This document shows positions 52,563 to 62,645 of a stretch of 64,000 nt of DNA, piece by piece (the first letter of the stretch is position 1; the number at the start of each line of letters is the position of its first letter). Below the pieces are notes generated by a model that saw nothing but the letters and a program-made list of their open reading frames with translations, made no database searches and was not told the DNA's origin. Location of the stretch: the NCBI GenBank assembly GCA_963769585.1, contig CAVYMJ010000006.1, positions 434,001 through 498,000 on the forward strand. Reading direction: 5' to 3'. This DNA comes from SSC3 sp963769585 (GTDB lineage Bacteria; Actinomycetota; Actinomycetes; Propionibacteriales; Nocardioidaceae). The translations under genes and the position numbers were made by a program.

Positions 52563-55500
52563 ATGACGACCTACCGGCTCGACCGCGCCGCCCGGCGTGC
52601 CGTGGCCGGTCCGGTCCTCGACGAGTCCCAGCAGCGAGTGGTGGACCACGAGGGTGGACCGCTGCTGGTGCTCGCCGGGCCGGGCACCGGGAAGACCACC
52701 ACGATGGTGGAGGCGATCGTCTCGCTGGTCGAGCAGCGCAGCGTCGACCCGGCGGCGATCCTCGCACTGACCTTCAGCCGCAAGGCCGCGGAGCAGCTCC
52801 GCGACCGGGTGACCGCGCGGCTCGGGCGGACCTTGAGCACCCCGCTGAGCTCGACCTTCCACTCCTTCGCCTACGGCCTGCTCCGGGCCTACTCGGCGCC
52901 TGAGCGCTCACCCGAGCCGCTCAAGCTGCTCAGCGCCGCCGAGCAGGACGTCGTGCTCCGCGAGCTGCTCACCAATGCGCCGGAGTCGGTGACCTGGCCC
53001 GACGAGCTGAGGGCCGCGGTCGGCACCCGAGGCTTCGCGACCGAGGTGCATGCCGTTCTGGCCCGGGCTCGCGAGAAGCGGATCGACGCGGACACCCTGC
53101 GCAAGCTGGGCGCCGAGGAGGGCCGGCTCGACTGGGTCGCGGCCGGGCACTTCCTGGAGCAGTACTTGACCACCCTCGACTACACCAGCTCCATCGACTA
53201 CGCCAACCTGGTCTTCGAGGCGGTCAACATCGCCGCCCACCCTCAGGTGCAGCCGCAGCTGCGTCAGCGCTACTCGCACGTGTTCGTCGACGAGTACCAG
53301 GACACCGACCCCAGCCAGGTCGCGCTGCTCAGGGCCATCGCCGGAGACGGGCGGAACCTTGTCGTCGTCGGCGACCCGGACCAGTCCATCTACGGCTTCC
53401 GTGGCGCGGAGGTCCGGGGGATCCTCAGCTTCCCCGACGCCTTCCGCGACGAGGGCGGCCGGCCTGCGCCGGTAGTGGCCCTGGGCACCACCCGGCGCTT
53501 CGGTTCACGCGTGCTGCGTGCCTCCCGCAACATCGCGACCTCGCTCCCGCGCAGCGGGCACATCCCGACGCAGGCCTGGGAGACCTTCCGCCATCCGGTC
53601 TCGGCGTCCGCCGACCACGGTCGGATCTCGGTGGTCACCTACGACACGGCCCGAGCCGAGACAGAGCACATCGCCGACCAGCTACGCCGCGCCCACCTCG
53701 AGTACGGCATCGGGTGGTCGGAGATGGCGGTCCTGGTCCGCTCCGGGCGGAGCACGATCCCCACCCTTCGCCGTTCCCTGCTCGCGGCGGGGGTCCCCGT
53801 CGACGTCGCCTCGGATGAGACGCCGCTGGTCCGCGAGCCGGCGGTGCTGCCGCTTCTGGACGGCCTGCGCATCGTGGCCAACCTGGGTAACGACGACCGG
53901 CAGCACCCGGACTACGTCGACGCTGCCAGGGCCGAGGGCCTGCTGCTCTCCGCTCTGGGCGGGCTGGACGCAGCCGAGGTGCGCCTCCTGGCTCGTTCAC
54001 TGCGCAAGCGGGCCAAGGACCGCACCGAGAGCCCGGCCTCGTCGGCCGAGCTCATCCGCTCGGTGGTGGTCGAGCCCACCGTCCTCGACGGGCTGACCAG
54101 CGGCGCCGCCCGCAAGGCCCGACGGCTGGCCACGCTCCTGGAGTCCGCACGAACACAGCTCGACTCGCAGGCGACGGCCGAGGAGGTGCTGTGGACCCTG
54201 TGGAGCGGGACCGAGTGGCCGGTCCGGCTGCGGCGTGCGGCCAGTGCGGGTGGCCCCGGAGCCTTGATGGCGCACCGCGACCTGGACGCGGTCTGCGCCC
54301 TCTTCGAGGCCGCCGCCCGCGCCGAGGAGCAGCGTGGCCACACCAGCGTGGTGAGCTTCTTGGACACCTTGGTCGCCCAGCAGATCCCCGCGGACACCCT
54401 CGCCGACCGAGGGGTGCGAGGCGACGCGGTCCGGCTGCTCACCGCCCACCGGGCGAAGGGGCTCGAGTGGCGGTTGGTGGTACTCGCGCACGTCCAGGAG
54501 GGCTCCTGGCCGGACTTGCGCCGTCGTACCACCCTGCTCCACGCCGACGAGCTCGGCGTCGACGGCGTGGTCCCGCCGGTCACCACGCGTGAGCTGCTGG
54601 CCGAGGAGCGCCGGCTCTTCTACGTCGGCGTCACCCGGCCACGGGAGCGGCTCCTGGTCACCGCGGTCAGCTCGCCCGACGACGACGGCGAGCAGCCTTC
54701 GCGGTTTCTCGCCGAGCTCGGCGAGACCGTCGAGCACGTGCAGGGCCGGCCCGGTCGGCCGCTGTCGCTGGCCGGACTGGTCGCGCACCTGCGGCGTACG
54801 GCCGCGGACGACAGCAGGTCGCTGCCGCTGCGCGAGGCCGCTGCTCGCCGGCTCGCCCGGCTGACCACCGAGACCGACCACGACGCTCCGCTGGTGCCGC
54901 AGGCAGACCCGGCGACCTGGTGGGGGACGCGCGGCCGCTCGCACGCGGTGACGCCGGTGCGCGACGCCGCCGAGCCGGTGACCCTCTCGGCGAGCGGCCT
55001 GGAGTCCTTCCTCACCTGCCCCGCTCGCTGGTTCCTGGAGAAGGAGGCCGGAGGCGCGGTGCCGTCGACCGCGGCCCAGGGGTTCGGGCTGGTCGTGCAC
55101 GCACTGGCGGACCGGATCGCCAAGGGGGAGCTGGCGACAACCGAGGATCTGATGCCCTACGTCGACCAGGTCTGGGGGCAGCTGACCTTCCGCACCCCCT
55201 GGTCGGCCTCCAGGGAGCGGGCCGAGGTCAGCAAGGCGCTCGACCGGTTCGTCCGCTGGCACACCGCCACGGGTGCCCGCACGGTCGTCGCCACCGAGCA
55301 GGAGATCAACGCCGAGGTCACTCTGCCCAGCGGCGAGACGGTCCGCCTGCACGGCTACGCCGACCGGCTCGAGCTCGACGAGGACGGCCGGGTCTGGGTG
55401 ATCGACCTCAAGACCGGCAAGTACCCACCCAACGACCGCACCCTGGAGGAGAACGCGCAGCTCGGCCTCTACCAGTACGCGGTCGACCACGGGGCCGTCG

Positions 55501-55763
55501 ACGCGTTGCTCGGAAGCCCGGGCCGGTCCGGGGGCGCCGAGCTGGTCCAGCTGCGCCACGAGACCAGGGGGCAGGCCAAGGTGCAGGGGCAGACGCCCCA
55601 GCAGCCCGACGAGTCGGGCCGCAGGCCCATCGAGCTCCAGCTCATGACGGCGGTCCGGGCGATCCGCGAGGAGCGCTTCCCCGCCACCGCTGGGGAGCAC
55701 TGCACGCGCTGCACCTTCACGGCGCTCTGCCCCGTCAAGGGCGGAGGGAACGTCCTGTCATGA
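52563..55763 (+). CDS. adnA: AdnA: helicase-nuclease subunit A
   Basis: A 1066-residue UvrD-like motor fused to a RecB-type nuclease. Motor motifs are Walker A LAGPGTGKTTTMV (about 37), FVDEYQDTDPSQ, VVGDPDQSIYGFRGA, LLTAHRAKGLEWRLV and YVGVTRPRERLL. The C-terminal nuclease has GYADRLELDEDGRVWVIDLKTGKY (in parts) with Asp and Asp-Leu-Lys. Cys in FLTCPARW and HCTRCTFTALCP suit an iron-sulfur cluster. With AdnB it resects double-strand breaks in actinobacteria. It overlaps adnB by 4 bp. The position matches Rv3202c. Confidence 0.92.
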   Translation: MTTYRLDRAARRAVAGPVLDESQQRVVDHEGGPLLVLAGPGTGKTTTMVEAIVSLVEQRSVDPAAILALTFSRKAAEQLRDRVTARLGRTLSTPLSSTFHSFAYGLLRAYSAPERSPEPLKLLSAAEQDVVLRELLTNAPESVTWPDELRAAVGTRGFATEVHAVLARAREKRIDADTLRKLGAEEGRLDWVAAGHFLEQYLTTLDYTSSIDYANLVFEAVNIAAHPQVQPQLRQRYSHVFVDEYQDTDPSQVALLRAIAGDGRNLVVVGDPDQSIYGFRGAEVRGILSFPDAFRDEGGRPAPVVALGTTRRFGSRVLRASRNIATSLPRSGHIPTQAWETFRHPVSASADHGRISVVTYDTARAETEHIADQLRRAHLEYGIGWSEMAVLVRSGRSTIPTLRRSLLAAGVPVDVASDETPLVREPAVLPLLDGLRIVANLGNDDRQHPDYVDAARAEGLLLSALGGLDAAEVRLLARSLRKRAKDRTESPASSAELIRSVVVEPTVLDGLTSGAARKARRLATLLESARTQLDSQATAEEVLWTLWSGTEWPVRLRRAASAGGPGALMAHRDLDAVCALFEAAARAEEQRGHTSVVSFLDTLVAQQIPADTLADRGVRGDAVRLLTAHRAKGLEWRLVVLAHVQEGSWPDLRRRTTLLHADELGVDGVVPPVTTRELLAEERRLFYVGVTRPRERLLVTAVSSPDDDGEQPSRFLAELGETVEHVQGRPGRPLSLAGLVAHLRRTAADDSRSLPLREAAARRLARLTTETDHDAPLVPQADPATWWGTRGRSHAVTPVRDAAEPVTLSASGLESFLTCPARWFLEKEAGGAVPSTAAQGFGLVVHALADRIAKGELATTEDLMPYVDQVWGQLTFRTPWSASRERAEVSKALDRFVRWHTATGARTVVATEQEINAEVTLPSGETVRLHGYADRLELDEDGRVWVIDLKTGKYPPNDRTLEENAQLGLYQYAVDHGAVDALLGSPGRSGGAELVQLRHETRGQAKVQGQTPQQPDESGRRPIELQLMTAVRAIREERFPATAGEHCTRCTFTALCPVKGGGNVLS

Positions 55764-58700
55764 ACCTCGTGATCAGCACTCCCGCCCAGCTTCAGCTCCT
55801 CATGCGCGCCGACTACCCGCTCAGCGACCAGCAGTTCAGCGCTGTCACCGCGCCCTTGGAGCCGTCCGTCGTCATCGCCGGAGCGGGCTCGGGCAAGACG
55901 ACGCTGATGGCCGCGCGCGTGGTCTGGCTCGTCGCCACCGGGAAGGTCCAGGCTGACGAGGTCCTCGGCCTGACCTTCACCACCAAGGCCGCCTCCGAGC
56001 TCGCTACCCGGATCCGTACCGCCCTCCGCGACGCGGGCTTCCTGCCCGAGCCAGGGGCTCGGCGCGACGACGACGAGCAAGAGGTGCTCGAGCCGACCGT
56101 GGCGACCTACAACGCCTACGCTGCCTCGCTGCTCTCCGAGCACGGCCTGCGCATCGGGCACGAGCCCGACACCCGCATCATCGCGGACGCGTCGCGGTAC
56201 CAGCTCGCGGCCCGGGCGGTCGCCCGGTACACCGGCACCGTGGAGCTGCTCAGCGACTCGCCCTCGCACGTCATCAACTGGATGCTCGGTCTCGACGCCC
56301 AGCTCAGTGAGCACCTCTGCTCGCCCGAGCGGCTCCGCGACTTCGACGCTGCCCAGCGCGCCGGATGGCTGGCGGCGCTGCCGGGTGAGCGAGCCAAGGC
56401 AGACCTTCGGGCAGCGATCGTGGGGATCGACAAGCGCGCCGAGCTGCTCGGGTTGGTGGAGGCCTACCGCGACCTCAAGCGCAGGCTCGGGCTGATGGAG
56501 TTCGCCGACCAGATCGAGCAGAGCGCGCGGCTGGTCACCGAGCGGCCCGAGGTGAGCCAGGCGGAGCGCGCGAAGTACAAGATCGTGCTGCTCGACGAGT
56601 ACCAGGACACCTCGGTCGCCCAAGCGCTGCTGCTCAAGCACCTCTTCGGCGGGGGTCACCCCGTCACTGCGGTCGGCGACCCCAACCAGGCCATCTACGG
56701 CTGGCGAGGGGCCTCGGTCTCCAACATCCTGCGCTTCGGCGAGGACTTCCCCCGCGCGGACGGCTCCACCGGGGTGACGCGCTTTCCCCTCACGGTGAAC
56801 CGGCGCTCGGACCAGCGGATCCTGCACGTGGCCAACACGCTCGCCGAGCCGCTGTACGCCGAGACGGTCGGCTCGGCCGTGCTCGAGGCGCCCGACGACG
56901 TCGCCGACGGCGACGTACAGGTTGCGGTGCACCTGACCTACGACGACGAGCTCGCCGCGCTGCCGGAGCGGGTCAAGCAGGCCTGGTCGAGCGTCGCCGA
57001 CCGGCAGTGGCGGCAGATCGGGGTGCTCACCCGGGACAACGCCCACGCAGCGGACGTCTTCCACGCGCTGACCCGCGCCGAGATCCCCGTCGAGATTGTC
57101 GGGCTCAAGGGGCTGCTCGGGCTGCCCGAGGTCAGTGAGGTGGTGGCCACGCTGTCGCTGCTGCACGACCTGACCGACAACGCCGCCCTCCTCACCCTGC
57201 TCAACGGCCCGCGCTGGGCGATCGGCCCGCGTGACCTCGCCCTGCTCGGCCGGCGGGCCCGCGCGCTGGCGGCGCCCGACCTGCGGCGGGCCCGCCCGGC
57301 CGACACCACGCTCGATGACCAGCTCGTGGCCGCGGCTGCCGGAGTGGACCCGAGCGACGTGGTCTCGCTGTGTGACGCCCTTGACGACCCCGGCCCCGCG
57401 GCGTACTCCGACCAGGCCCAGGTCCGGTTCCGGCTCCTGTCCGACGAGCTTCGTCGGCTGCGCCGTTCTGCAGGAGAGCCGCTGCTCGACCTGGTCCGGC
57501 GCATCATCGACACGATCGGCATCGACCTGGAGCTGGCCTCCTCGGTCAGCCCGGCGGCACCGGCGCGCCGCGACAACCTGGACCTGTTCGTCAAGGCGGT
57601 TGCGGAGTTCCAGCCGGTCGACGGTGACGTCTCACTCGGGGCACTGCTTGCCTGGCTCGAGGCGGAGGACGAGTTCGGGAACGGTCTGGACGTGGCCACC
57701 CCGTCGGATGCCGACTCGGTGAAGCTGCTGACCGTGCATCGGGCCAAGGGCCTGGAGTACGACGCGGTCTTCCTGGTCGGTGTCGCGAACGGCAAGTTCC
57801 CCCCGACCAACGGACGCTCCCGGTGGGTGACCGGCCAGGCGGTGCTGCCCAACCCGCTGCGCGGCGACGCCCGTGACCTGCCGGTGCTGCGCGGGTTCAC
57901 CAAGGCGGACTTGGACGAGTTCGTCACGGCCTCCAAGCAGCACGACGCCAGGGAGGAGCTGCGGCTGGGGTACGTCGCCCTGACCCGGGCCCGCCACCGG
58001 CTGACGGTCTCGTCGTACGTGTGGCAGGCCGGCAAGGTACGGCCCAACGGGCCCTCGCCGTACCAGGCGACGGTGCGCGACGCCCTCCGCAGCTGGGACG
58101 GCGACGCCCTCGAGTGGCGGGACATCCCGCAGAGTGGCGCGGTCAACCCGATCGGTGACCAGGCGCAGACCGCGGACTGGCCGCTGGACCTGCACAGCCA
58201 CGAGGTCGAGCGCCGGCGCGAGGCGGTCCGGCTGGTCCAGGCCCAGCTCGCGGCCGGTCCGGCGCCGGACGAGGGCCTGGACCTCACCGAGGCCGCGCTG
58301 GTGGCCGAGTGGGACCACGAGCTCGAGCGACTCCTCGCCGAGGCCCGCGAGGGTCGGGCCGACGAGGTCGCGGTGCCACTCCCCGGGTCGCTCTCGGCGA
58401 CGGCGTTCGCTGCACTGCGCGACGAGCCCGAGCTCCTGGCCGAGCGGCTGGCCCGACCGATGCCGCGCCGGCCGTCGCCCGCGGCTCGCTTCGGCACCAG
58501 GTTCCATGCCTGGGTCCAGAGCCACTTCGAGGCGCAGCGCCAGGAGCTGCTGCTGGACCCCGACGACCTGCCTGGCCGGGCGGACACCGGGATCGCCGAC
58601 GACGCCGAGCTTGCCGAGCTGATCGAGAGGTTCCAGGCCGGTCCTTTTGCTCACCGAGGCGGCGTGACGGTCGAGGCACCCTTCGCCCTGGTCCTGGCCG

Positions 58701-58993
58701 GTCAGGTCGTCCGCGGCCGCATCGACGCCGTCTTCACCGAGCCGGACGGCGGCTACCTGGTCGTGGACTGGAAGACCAACCGGTCCCAGACCGCCGACCC
58801 GTTGCAGCTCGCGCTCTACCGGGTGGCCTGGTCCGAGCTCCGCGGTGTTCCGCTGGAGAAGGTCCGGGCCGCGTTCTACTACGTCCGCGACGACCAGGTG
58901 GTCGAGCCGGACGAGCTGCTCTCCCGGGCCGAGCTCGAGGATCTCCTCGCCGACGTACGGCGGGACGAGAGCCCTAGCCGAGCATCGCGGTGA
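55760..58993 (+). CDS. adnB: AdnB: helicase-nuclease subunit B
   Basis: A 1077-residue partner of AdnA with the same plan: Walker A IAGAGSGKTTLMA (about 42), LLDEYQDTSVAQALL, AVGDPNQAIYGWRGA, LLTVHRAKGLEYDAVFL and GYVALTRARHRL. The C-terminal nuclease has GRIDAVFTEPDGGYLVVDWKTNR (in parts). ATG 55760 overlaps the adnA stop; a longer frame from 54920 would lie inside adnA. Its last 20 bp overlap the convergent nucleoside phosphorylase gene. Both nuclease centres look intact. Confidence 0.92.
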   Translation: MNLVISTPAQLQLLMRADYPLSDQQFSAVTAPLEPSVVIAGAGSGKTTLMAARVVWLVATGKVQADEVLGLTFTTKAASELATRIRTALRDAGFLPEPGARRDDDEQEVLEPTVATYNAYAASLLSEHGLRIGHEPDTRIIADASRYQLAARAVARYTGTVELLSDSPSHVINWMLGLDAQLSEHLCSPERLRDFDAAQRAGWLAALPGERAKADLRAAIVGIDKRAELLGLVEAYRDLKRRLGLMEFADQIEQSARLVTERPEVSQAERAKYKIVLLDEYQDTSVAQALLLKHLFGGGHPVTAVGDPNQAIYGWRGASVSNILRFGEDFPRADGSTGVTRFPLTVNRRSDQRILHVANTLAEPLYAETVGSAVLEAPDDVADGDVQVAVHLTYDDELAALPERVKQAWSSVADRQWRQIGVLTRDNAHAADVFHALTRAEIPVEIVGLKGLLGLPEVSEVVATLSLLHDLTDNAALLTLLNGPRWAIGPRDLALLGRRARALAAPDLRRARPADTTLDDQLVAAAAGVDPSDVVSLCDALDDPGPAAYSDQAQVRFRLLSDELRRLRRSAGEPLLDLVRRIIDTIGIDLELASSVSPAAPARRDNLDLFVKAVAEFQPVDGDVSLGALLAWLEAEDEFGNGLDVATPSDADSVKLLTVHRAKGLEYDAVFLVGVANGKFPPTNGRSRWVTGQAVLPNPLRGDARDLPVLRGFTKADLDEFVTASKQHDAREELRLGYVALTRARHRLTVSSYVWQAGKVRPNGPSPYQATVRDALRSWDGDALEWRDIPQSGAVNPIGDQAQTADWPLDLHSHEVERRREAVRLVQAQLAAGPAPDEGLDLTEAALVAEWDHELERLLAEAREGRADEVAVPLPGSLSATAFAALRDEPELLAERLARPMPRRPSPAARFGTRFHAWVQSHFEAQRQELLLDPDDLPGRADTGIADDAELAELIERFQAGPFAHRGGVTVEAPFALVLAGQVVRGRIDAVFTEPDGGYLVVDWKTNRSQTADPLQLALYRVAWSELRGVPLEKVRAAFYYVRDDQVVEPDELLSRAELEDLLADVRRDESPSRASR

Positions 58994-59678
58994 GAGCGAC
59001 CTCCACCATCTGACCGAACGTCTGCTCGCGTTCCGCGGCGGTGCTCTCCTCGCCGGTCACGATGTGGTCGGAGACGGTGCAGATGGCCAGCGCCTTGCGG
59101 CCGTACTGCGCAGCCAGGGTGTAGAGCGCGCTGGCCTCCATCTCGACCGCGAGGACGCCGTAGTCGGCCAGACGCGCGGTGAGCTCAGGCCGCGGGTGGT
59201 AGAAGCTGTCGGTGCTGAGCACCAGACCGACGGCGGTCTTCACCGGCAACCCCTCGGCCGCGTCCGCGGCCGCACGGAGCAGGGAGTAGTCGGCGACCGG
59301 GGCGTAGTCGTAGCCCTCGAAGCGGATCCGGTTCACCGATGCGTCGGTGCAGGCGCCGCTGGCGATCACCAGGTCGCGCACCGCGAGATCGGGCGAGAGA
59401 CCGCCACAGGTGCCGACCCGGACCACCGACTGCACGTCGTACTCGCCGAAGAGCTCGTTGAGATAGATCGACGCCGACGGCAGACCCATGCCGGAGCCCT
59501 GCACCGACACCTGATGGCCCTGGTAGCTGCCGGTGAAGCCGTACATGCCGCGGATCTCGGAGTAGCAGGTGGCGTCGGTCAGGAAGGTCTCGGCGATCCA
59601 CTTCGCGCGCAGCGGGTCACCGGGCATCAGCAGGTGTGGCGCGACCTGACCGGGGTCAGCTCCGATATGCGTGCTCAT
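58974..59678 (-). CDS. deoD: Purine nucleoside phosphorylase, DeoD type
   Basis: A 234-residue hexameric-type purine nucleoside phosphorylase. Motifs are APHLLMPGDPLRAKWIAE, SGMGLPSASIYLNELF, RVGTCGGLSPDLAVRDLVIA, VLAVEMEASALYTLAAQYG and CTVSDHIVTGE with the catalytic Asp. It cleaves purine (deoxy)nucleosides with phosphate to free base and sugar 1-phosphate. ATG 59678 begins MSTHIGADPGQVAP, as usual for DeoD. It interrupts the adnB-nudC neighbourhood seen in M. tuberculosis, where a channel gene stands, and is divergent from nudC. Confidence 0.93.
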   Translation of the reverse strand: MSTHIGADPGQVAPHLLMPGDPLRAKWIAETFLTDATCYSEIRGMYGFTGSYQGHQVSVQGSGMGLPSASIYLNELFGEYDVQSVVRVGTCGGLSPDLAVRDLVIASGACTDASVNRIRFEGYDYAPVADYSLLRAAADAAEGLPVKTAVGLVLSTDSFYHPRPELTARLADYGVLAVEMEASALYTLAAQYGRKALAICTVSDHIVTGEESTAAEREQTFGQMVEVALTAMLG

Positions 59679-59701
59679 GGCGTCGAGCATAGGGTCGGCT
59701 T

Positions 59702-60622
59702 GTGGCCGCAGACCTGCATTTCCCTCCGCCCTACGCCGTCGAGATCGCGCTCTCGGTGCACAGCCACGACCGGGCTGGGACCAGGCGGACCGACCAGGCC
59801 TGGCTGGACGAGGTGTGGGCCGACGAGCGGACCCGCGTCGTCGTACTGGCCAAGGGGCAGTTCCCCGTCGACGACTCGGGTACGGCGGTCCGATGGCTGC
59901 CTCCTAGCCAGGTCCCCGAAGGGAGGCGCCTTTTCCTGGGCGTCCACGAGGACGCGCCGCACTTCGCGGTTCTCGTCGGGGAGATCGACACCGAGCACTC
60001 CTGGGCCAACCTGCGCCAGACCGGGCCGAGCCTGAGCAAGCCCGATGCGGGGCTGCTGATCCACGCCACTGCGCTCGCCGAATGGCATCGGGCCCACCGG
60101 CACTGCCCGCGTTGCGGCGGGGCGCTGCAGATGCTCGACGCTGGTCACCTGCTCAAGTGCGAGGGCTGTGGCCGGCAGCAGTTCCCGCGCACCGACCCCG
60201 CGGTGATCATGCTGGTCAGCGACGGCGATGGCGACGGCGACCGGGTCCTGCTCGGGCGTCAGGCCGCCTGGCCCGAGGGGCGCTACTCCACCCTGGCCGG
60301 GTTCGTCGACCCGGGCGAGTCCCTGGAACAGGCCGTCGTGCGCGAGGTCCTGGAAGAGGTGGGGGTGGACGTGACTGACGTGACCTACTTCGGCAACCAG
60401 CCCTGGCCGTTCCCCTCGAGCCTGATGGTCGGCTTCTTCGCCCGGGCGACGTCGACCGAGATCAACGTGGACGGTGCGGAGATCCAGGACGCGCGGTGGT
60501 TCACCCGCGAGGAGATGAAGGCCGAGGCCGAGGCCGGCACGCTGGTCCTCCCCGGTGGGATCTCGATCTCCCGGTCCCTCGTCGAGGCGTGGTACGGCGC
60601 TGCGCTTCCCGGTCAGTGGTGA
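59702..60622 (+). CDS. nudC: NAD(H) pyrophosphatase NudC
   Basis: A 306-residue NudC. The zinc ribbon has CPRCGG and CEGCGRQQFPRTDPAVIML (in parts). The Nudix box is GFVDPGESLEQAVVREVLEEVG, with ARWFTREEM downstream. It hydrolyses NADH to NMNH and AMP, and in other bacteria removes NAD caps from RNA. The N-terminal domain is the more variable, as in the family. GTG 59702 is 23 bp from the divergent deoD start, so promoters are very close or the transcript is leaderless. The position fits Rv3199c. Confidence 0.92.
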   Translation: MAADLHFPPPYAVEIALSVHSHDRAGTRRTDQAWLDEVWADERTRVVVLAKGQFPVDDSGTAVRWLPPSQVPEGRRLFLGVHEDAPHFAVLVGEIDTEHSWANLRQTGPSLSKPDAGLLIHATALAEWHRAHRHCPRCGGALQMLDAGHLLKCEGCGRQQFPRTDPAVIMLVSDGDGDGDRVLLGRQAAWPEGRYSTLAGFVDPGESLEQAVVREVLEEVGVDVTDVTYFGNQPWPFPSSLMVGFFARATSTEINVDGAEIQDARWFTREEMKAEAEAGTLVLPGGISISRSLVEAWYGAALPGQW

Positions 60623-60690
60623 GCGCGAGCCGCTCCAGCCGGCCGACCGCAGAGGTATACGGTCAGGGACCGGATGTGAAGGAGAGTTCC

Positions 60691-61779
60691 ATGAAGCAGG
60701 GAGCATTGCCGCGCATCGTCATCGTGCTGGTGGTTCTCGCCGCCCTCACGATCACCATCGCCGGCATCCGCTCGGTGTCGGGGATCATCGGGCCGGCGTT
60801 CCTGGCTCTGGTGCTGACGATCACCGTGCACCCGATGCGGGGTTGGCTGCACAGGCGCCGGTTGCCCGAGTGGGCAGCGTCGACGGTGATGCTCCTGGCG
60901 GTGTACCTGATGATCATCGTGGTCTCGCTCGCGCTGGCCGTCTCGATCGGCCGCCTCGCCGTCCTGCTGCCTGACTACGCTCCCCAGATCCGCGAAGACG
61001 TGACCCGGCTCGGCGACTGGCTCGCCAAGCGAGGGGTGGGCGACGACCAGGTCAACGCCGTGGTCGACGCCTTCGACGTCGGCAGCCTGGTGGGCATCGC
61101 GACGAGCCTGCTCAGCGGTGCGCTCGGCGTGCTCTCCGACATCTTCTTCATCGCGACCCTGCTGCTCTTCATGGCCTTCGACACCACCGGCTCGGCACGG
61201 GTGCTGGCGAGCCTGCACGCGCGCAAGCCCGACGTGGTGGAGGCGCTGCGCAACTTCGCCCTGGGTACGCGCAGCTACATGGCGGTCTCCGCCGCCTTCG
61301 GCCTGGTCGTGGCGGTGATCGACACCGGCGCCCTGTGGATCATGGGCGTGCCGGGTGCCTTCGTCTGGGGCGTGCTCGCCTTCGTCACGAACTTCATCCC
61401 GAACATCGGCTTCGTGATCGGCGTCGTGCCTCCTGCCCTGATCGCCTTCCTGGACGGAGGGCTGGGCCTGATGATCGCGGTCGTCGTGGTCTACACCGTG
61501 ATCAACTTCGTCATCCAGACGGTGATCCAGCCCCGCATCGTCGGTGACCGGGTCGGCCTGTCGGCGACGATCACCTTCATGTCCCTGGTGTTCTGGGCCT
61601 GGGCGATCGGCCCGCTCGGGGCCCTGCTCGCCGTACCGCTGAGCCTGCTGTTCAGGTCGCTGCTGATCGAGGCCGACCCCGACGCGCGGTGGGCGCTGCC
61701 GCTCATCTCCGGAAAGCTCTCCGACCCTGTGTCACCAGCGGCTAGGCCTCCGGCCGAGGCCGCAGCAGAGCCGCAGTGA
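60691..61779 (+). CDS. AI-2E (PerM) family membrane transporter
   Basis: A 362-residue membrane protein of the PerM/AI-2E exporter family, with about eight hydrophobic segments. Characteristic blocks are IIGPAFLALVLTITVHPM, NFALGTRSYMAVSAAFGLVVAV, GVLAFVTNFIPNIGFVIG and QTVIQPRIVGDRVGLS. Family members are proposed to export small molecules such as autoinducer-2; the cargo here is unknown. ATG 60691 follows AAGGAGAG; a longer frame from 60496 starts inside nudC. The stop overlaps the next gene by 4 bp. Confidence 0.87.
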   Translation: MKQGALPRIVIVLVVLAALTITIAGIRSVSGIIGPAFLALVLTITVHPMRGWLHRRRLPEWAASTVMLLAVYLMIIVVSLALAVSIGRLAVLLPDYAPQIREDVTRLGDWLAKRGVGDDQVNAVVDAFDVGSLVGIATSLLSGALGVLSDIFFIATLLLFMAFDTTGSARVLASLHARKPDVVEALRNFALGTRSYMAVSAAFGLVVAVIDTGALWIMGVPGAFVWGVLAFVTNFIPNIGFVIGVVPPALIAFLDGGLGLMIAVVVVYTVINFVIQTVIQPRIVGDRVGLSATITFMSLVFWAWAIGPLGALLAVPLSLLFRSLLIEADPDARWALPLISGKLSDPVSPAARPPAEAAAEPQ

Positions 61780-62633
61780 GCCTGGCGCGGGGGTCGGTCG
61801 CGACCCTCCTGGTCATCGTGGCCTGTCTGGTCCTCCCGGCGGCGCTCCTCGCCAACTGGATGGGTGGGGTGGTGACTGACACCGACGACTACGTGCGGAC
61901 CGTGGCACCGCTCGCCGAGGACCCGGTCGTCCAGCGCGCGGCGGAGCAGCGGCTGCAGACGGCCGCCGCGGAAGCCGTGCAACGAGCGACCGGTGGCTCG
62001 CTGCCGCCCGGAGGGCGCGTGCTGACGGCGAAGGCTGCCGAACAGGTCGTGCGCAGTCCCGCGTTCGGCGTGGTCTGGCGGGCAGCGAACCGGTCGGCGC
62101 ACCAGCAGGCTGTGGCCGTGCTGGAAGGGACCGACGGCGAGGACGGGCGGGTCAGCATCGAGCTCGATGCCCTGGTCAGACCGGTGCTGGCTGTCGTCGC
62201 GCGGCAGGGGCTCGTGCCGGGGGACAGGTTGCCGCAGGCAGGCGCCGGCTTCTCCGTCATCGACGAGGACCAGCTGCGGCGGGCACGCGGCGCCTACGCC
62301 TTGCTCGCTGACGCGGGGCTGTGGCTGCCGCTCGGGTGGATCGTGCTGGTGGTGAGCGCGCTCGTGGTGGCGCCCCGAAGGCTGCGGGTGCTTACCCGGC
62401 TGGGGTTCGGCTCGTTCGCTGCGCTGGCGCTGCTGCTGGGAGGGCTGTTCGCGGCGCGTCAGCTGGTCGTGGACGGCTCGGGGAGCAGCCTCGACGCGGA
62501 CCTGCTGGCAGCGGTCTGGGACGTCGTGGTGGGCGGGCTGCTGGGCACGATCCGGGTCGGCCTGGTGGCCTCCGCCCTGGTGCTGGCCGCGAGCCTGCTG
62601 GGCAGGCTCGCAGGTGGCCGCCAGCACGCCTGA
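61776..62633 (+). CDS. Membrane protein of unknown function
   Basis: A 285-residue protein with an N-terminal hydrophobic segment (LLVIVACLVLPAALLANWMG), an extracytoplasmic helical domain of about 145 residues (DTDDYVRTVAPLAEDPVVQRA onward) and three C-terminal transmembrane segments (from LWLPLGWIVLVVSALVVA to VASALVLAASLLG). The YVRTVAPLAEDPVVQ pattern recurs in actinobacterial integral membrane proteins, but I cannot name a function. The GTG start overlaps the transporter stop (GTGA), so the two are co-translated and may work together. Confidence 0.75.
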   Translation: MSLARGSVATLLVIVACLVLPAALLANWMGGVVTDTDDYVRTVAPLAEDPVVQRAAEQRLQTAAAEAVQRATGGSLPPGGRVLTAKAAEQVVRSPAFGVVWRAANRSAHQQAVAVLEGTDGEDGRVSIELDALVRPVLAVVARQGLVPGDRLPQAGAGFSVIDEDQLRRARGAYALLADAGLWLPLGWIVLVVSALVVAPRRLRVLTRLGFGSFAALALLLGGLFAARQLVVDGSGSSLDADLLAAVWDVVVGGLLGTIRVGLVASALVLAASLLGRLAGGRQHA

Positions 62634-62645
62634 CCCCGGCCGGGC

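Noticed and set aside
54920..55759. Upstream extension of adnB
   Set aside because: It lies wholly inside adnA in another frame. The ATGA overlap at 55760 with a typical AdnB N-terminus is the better start.
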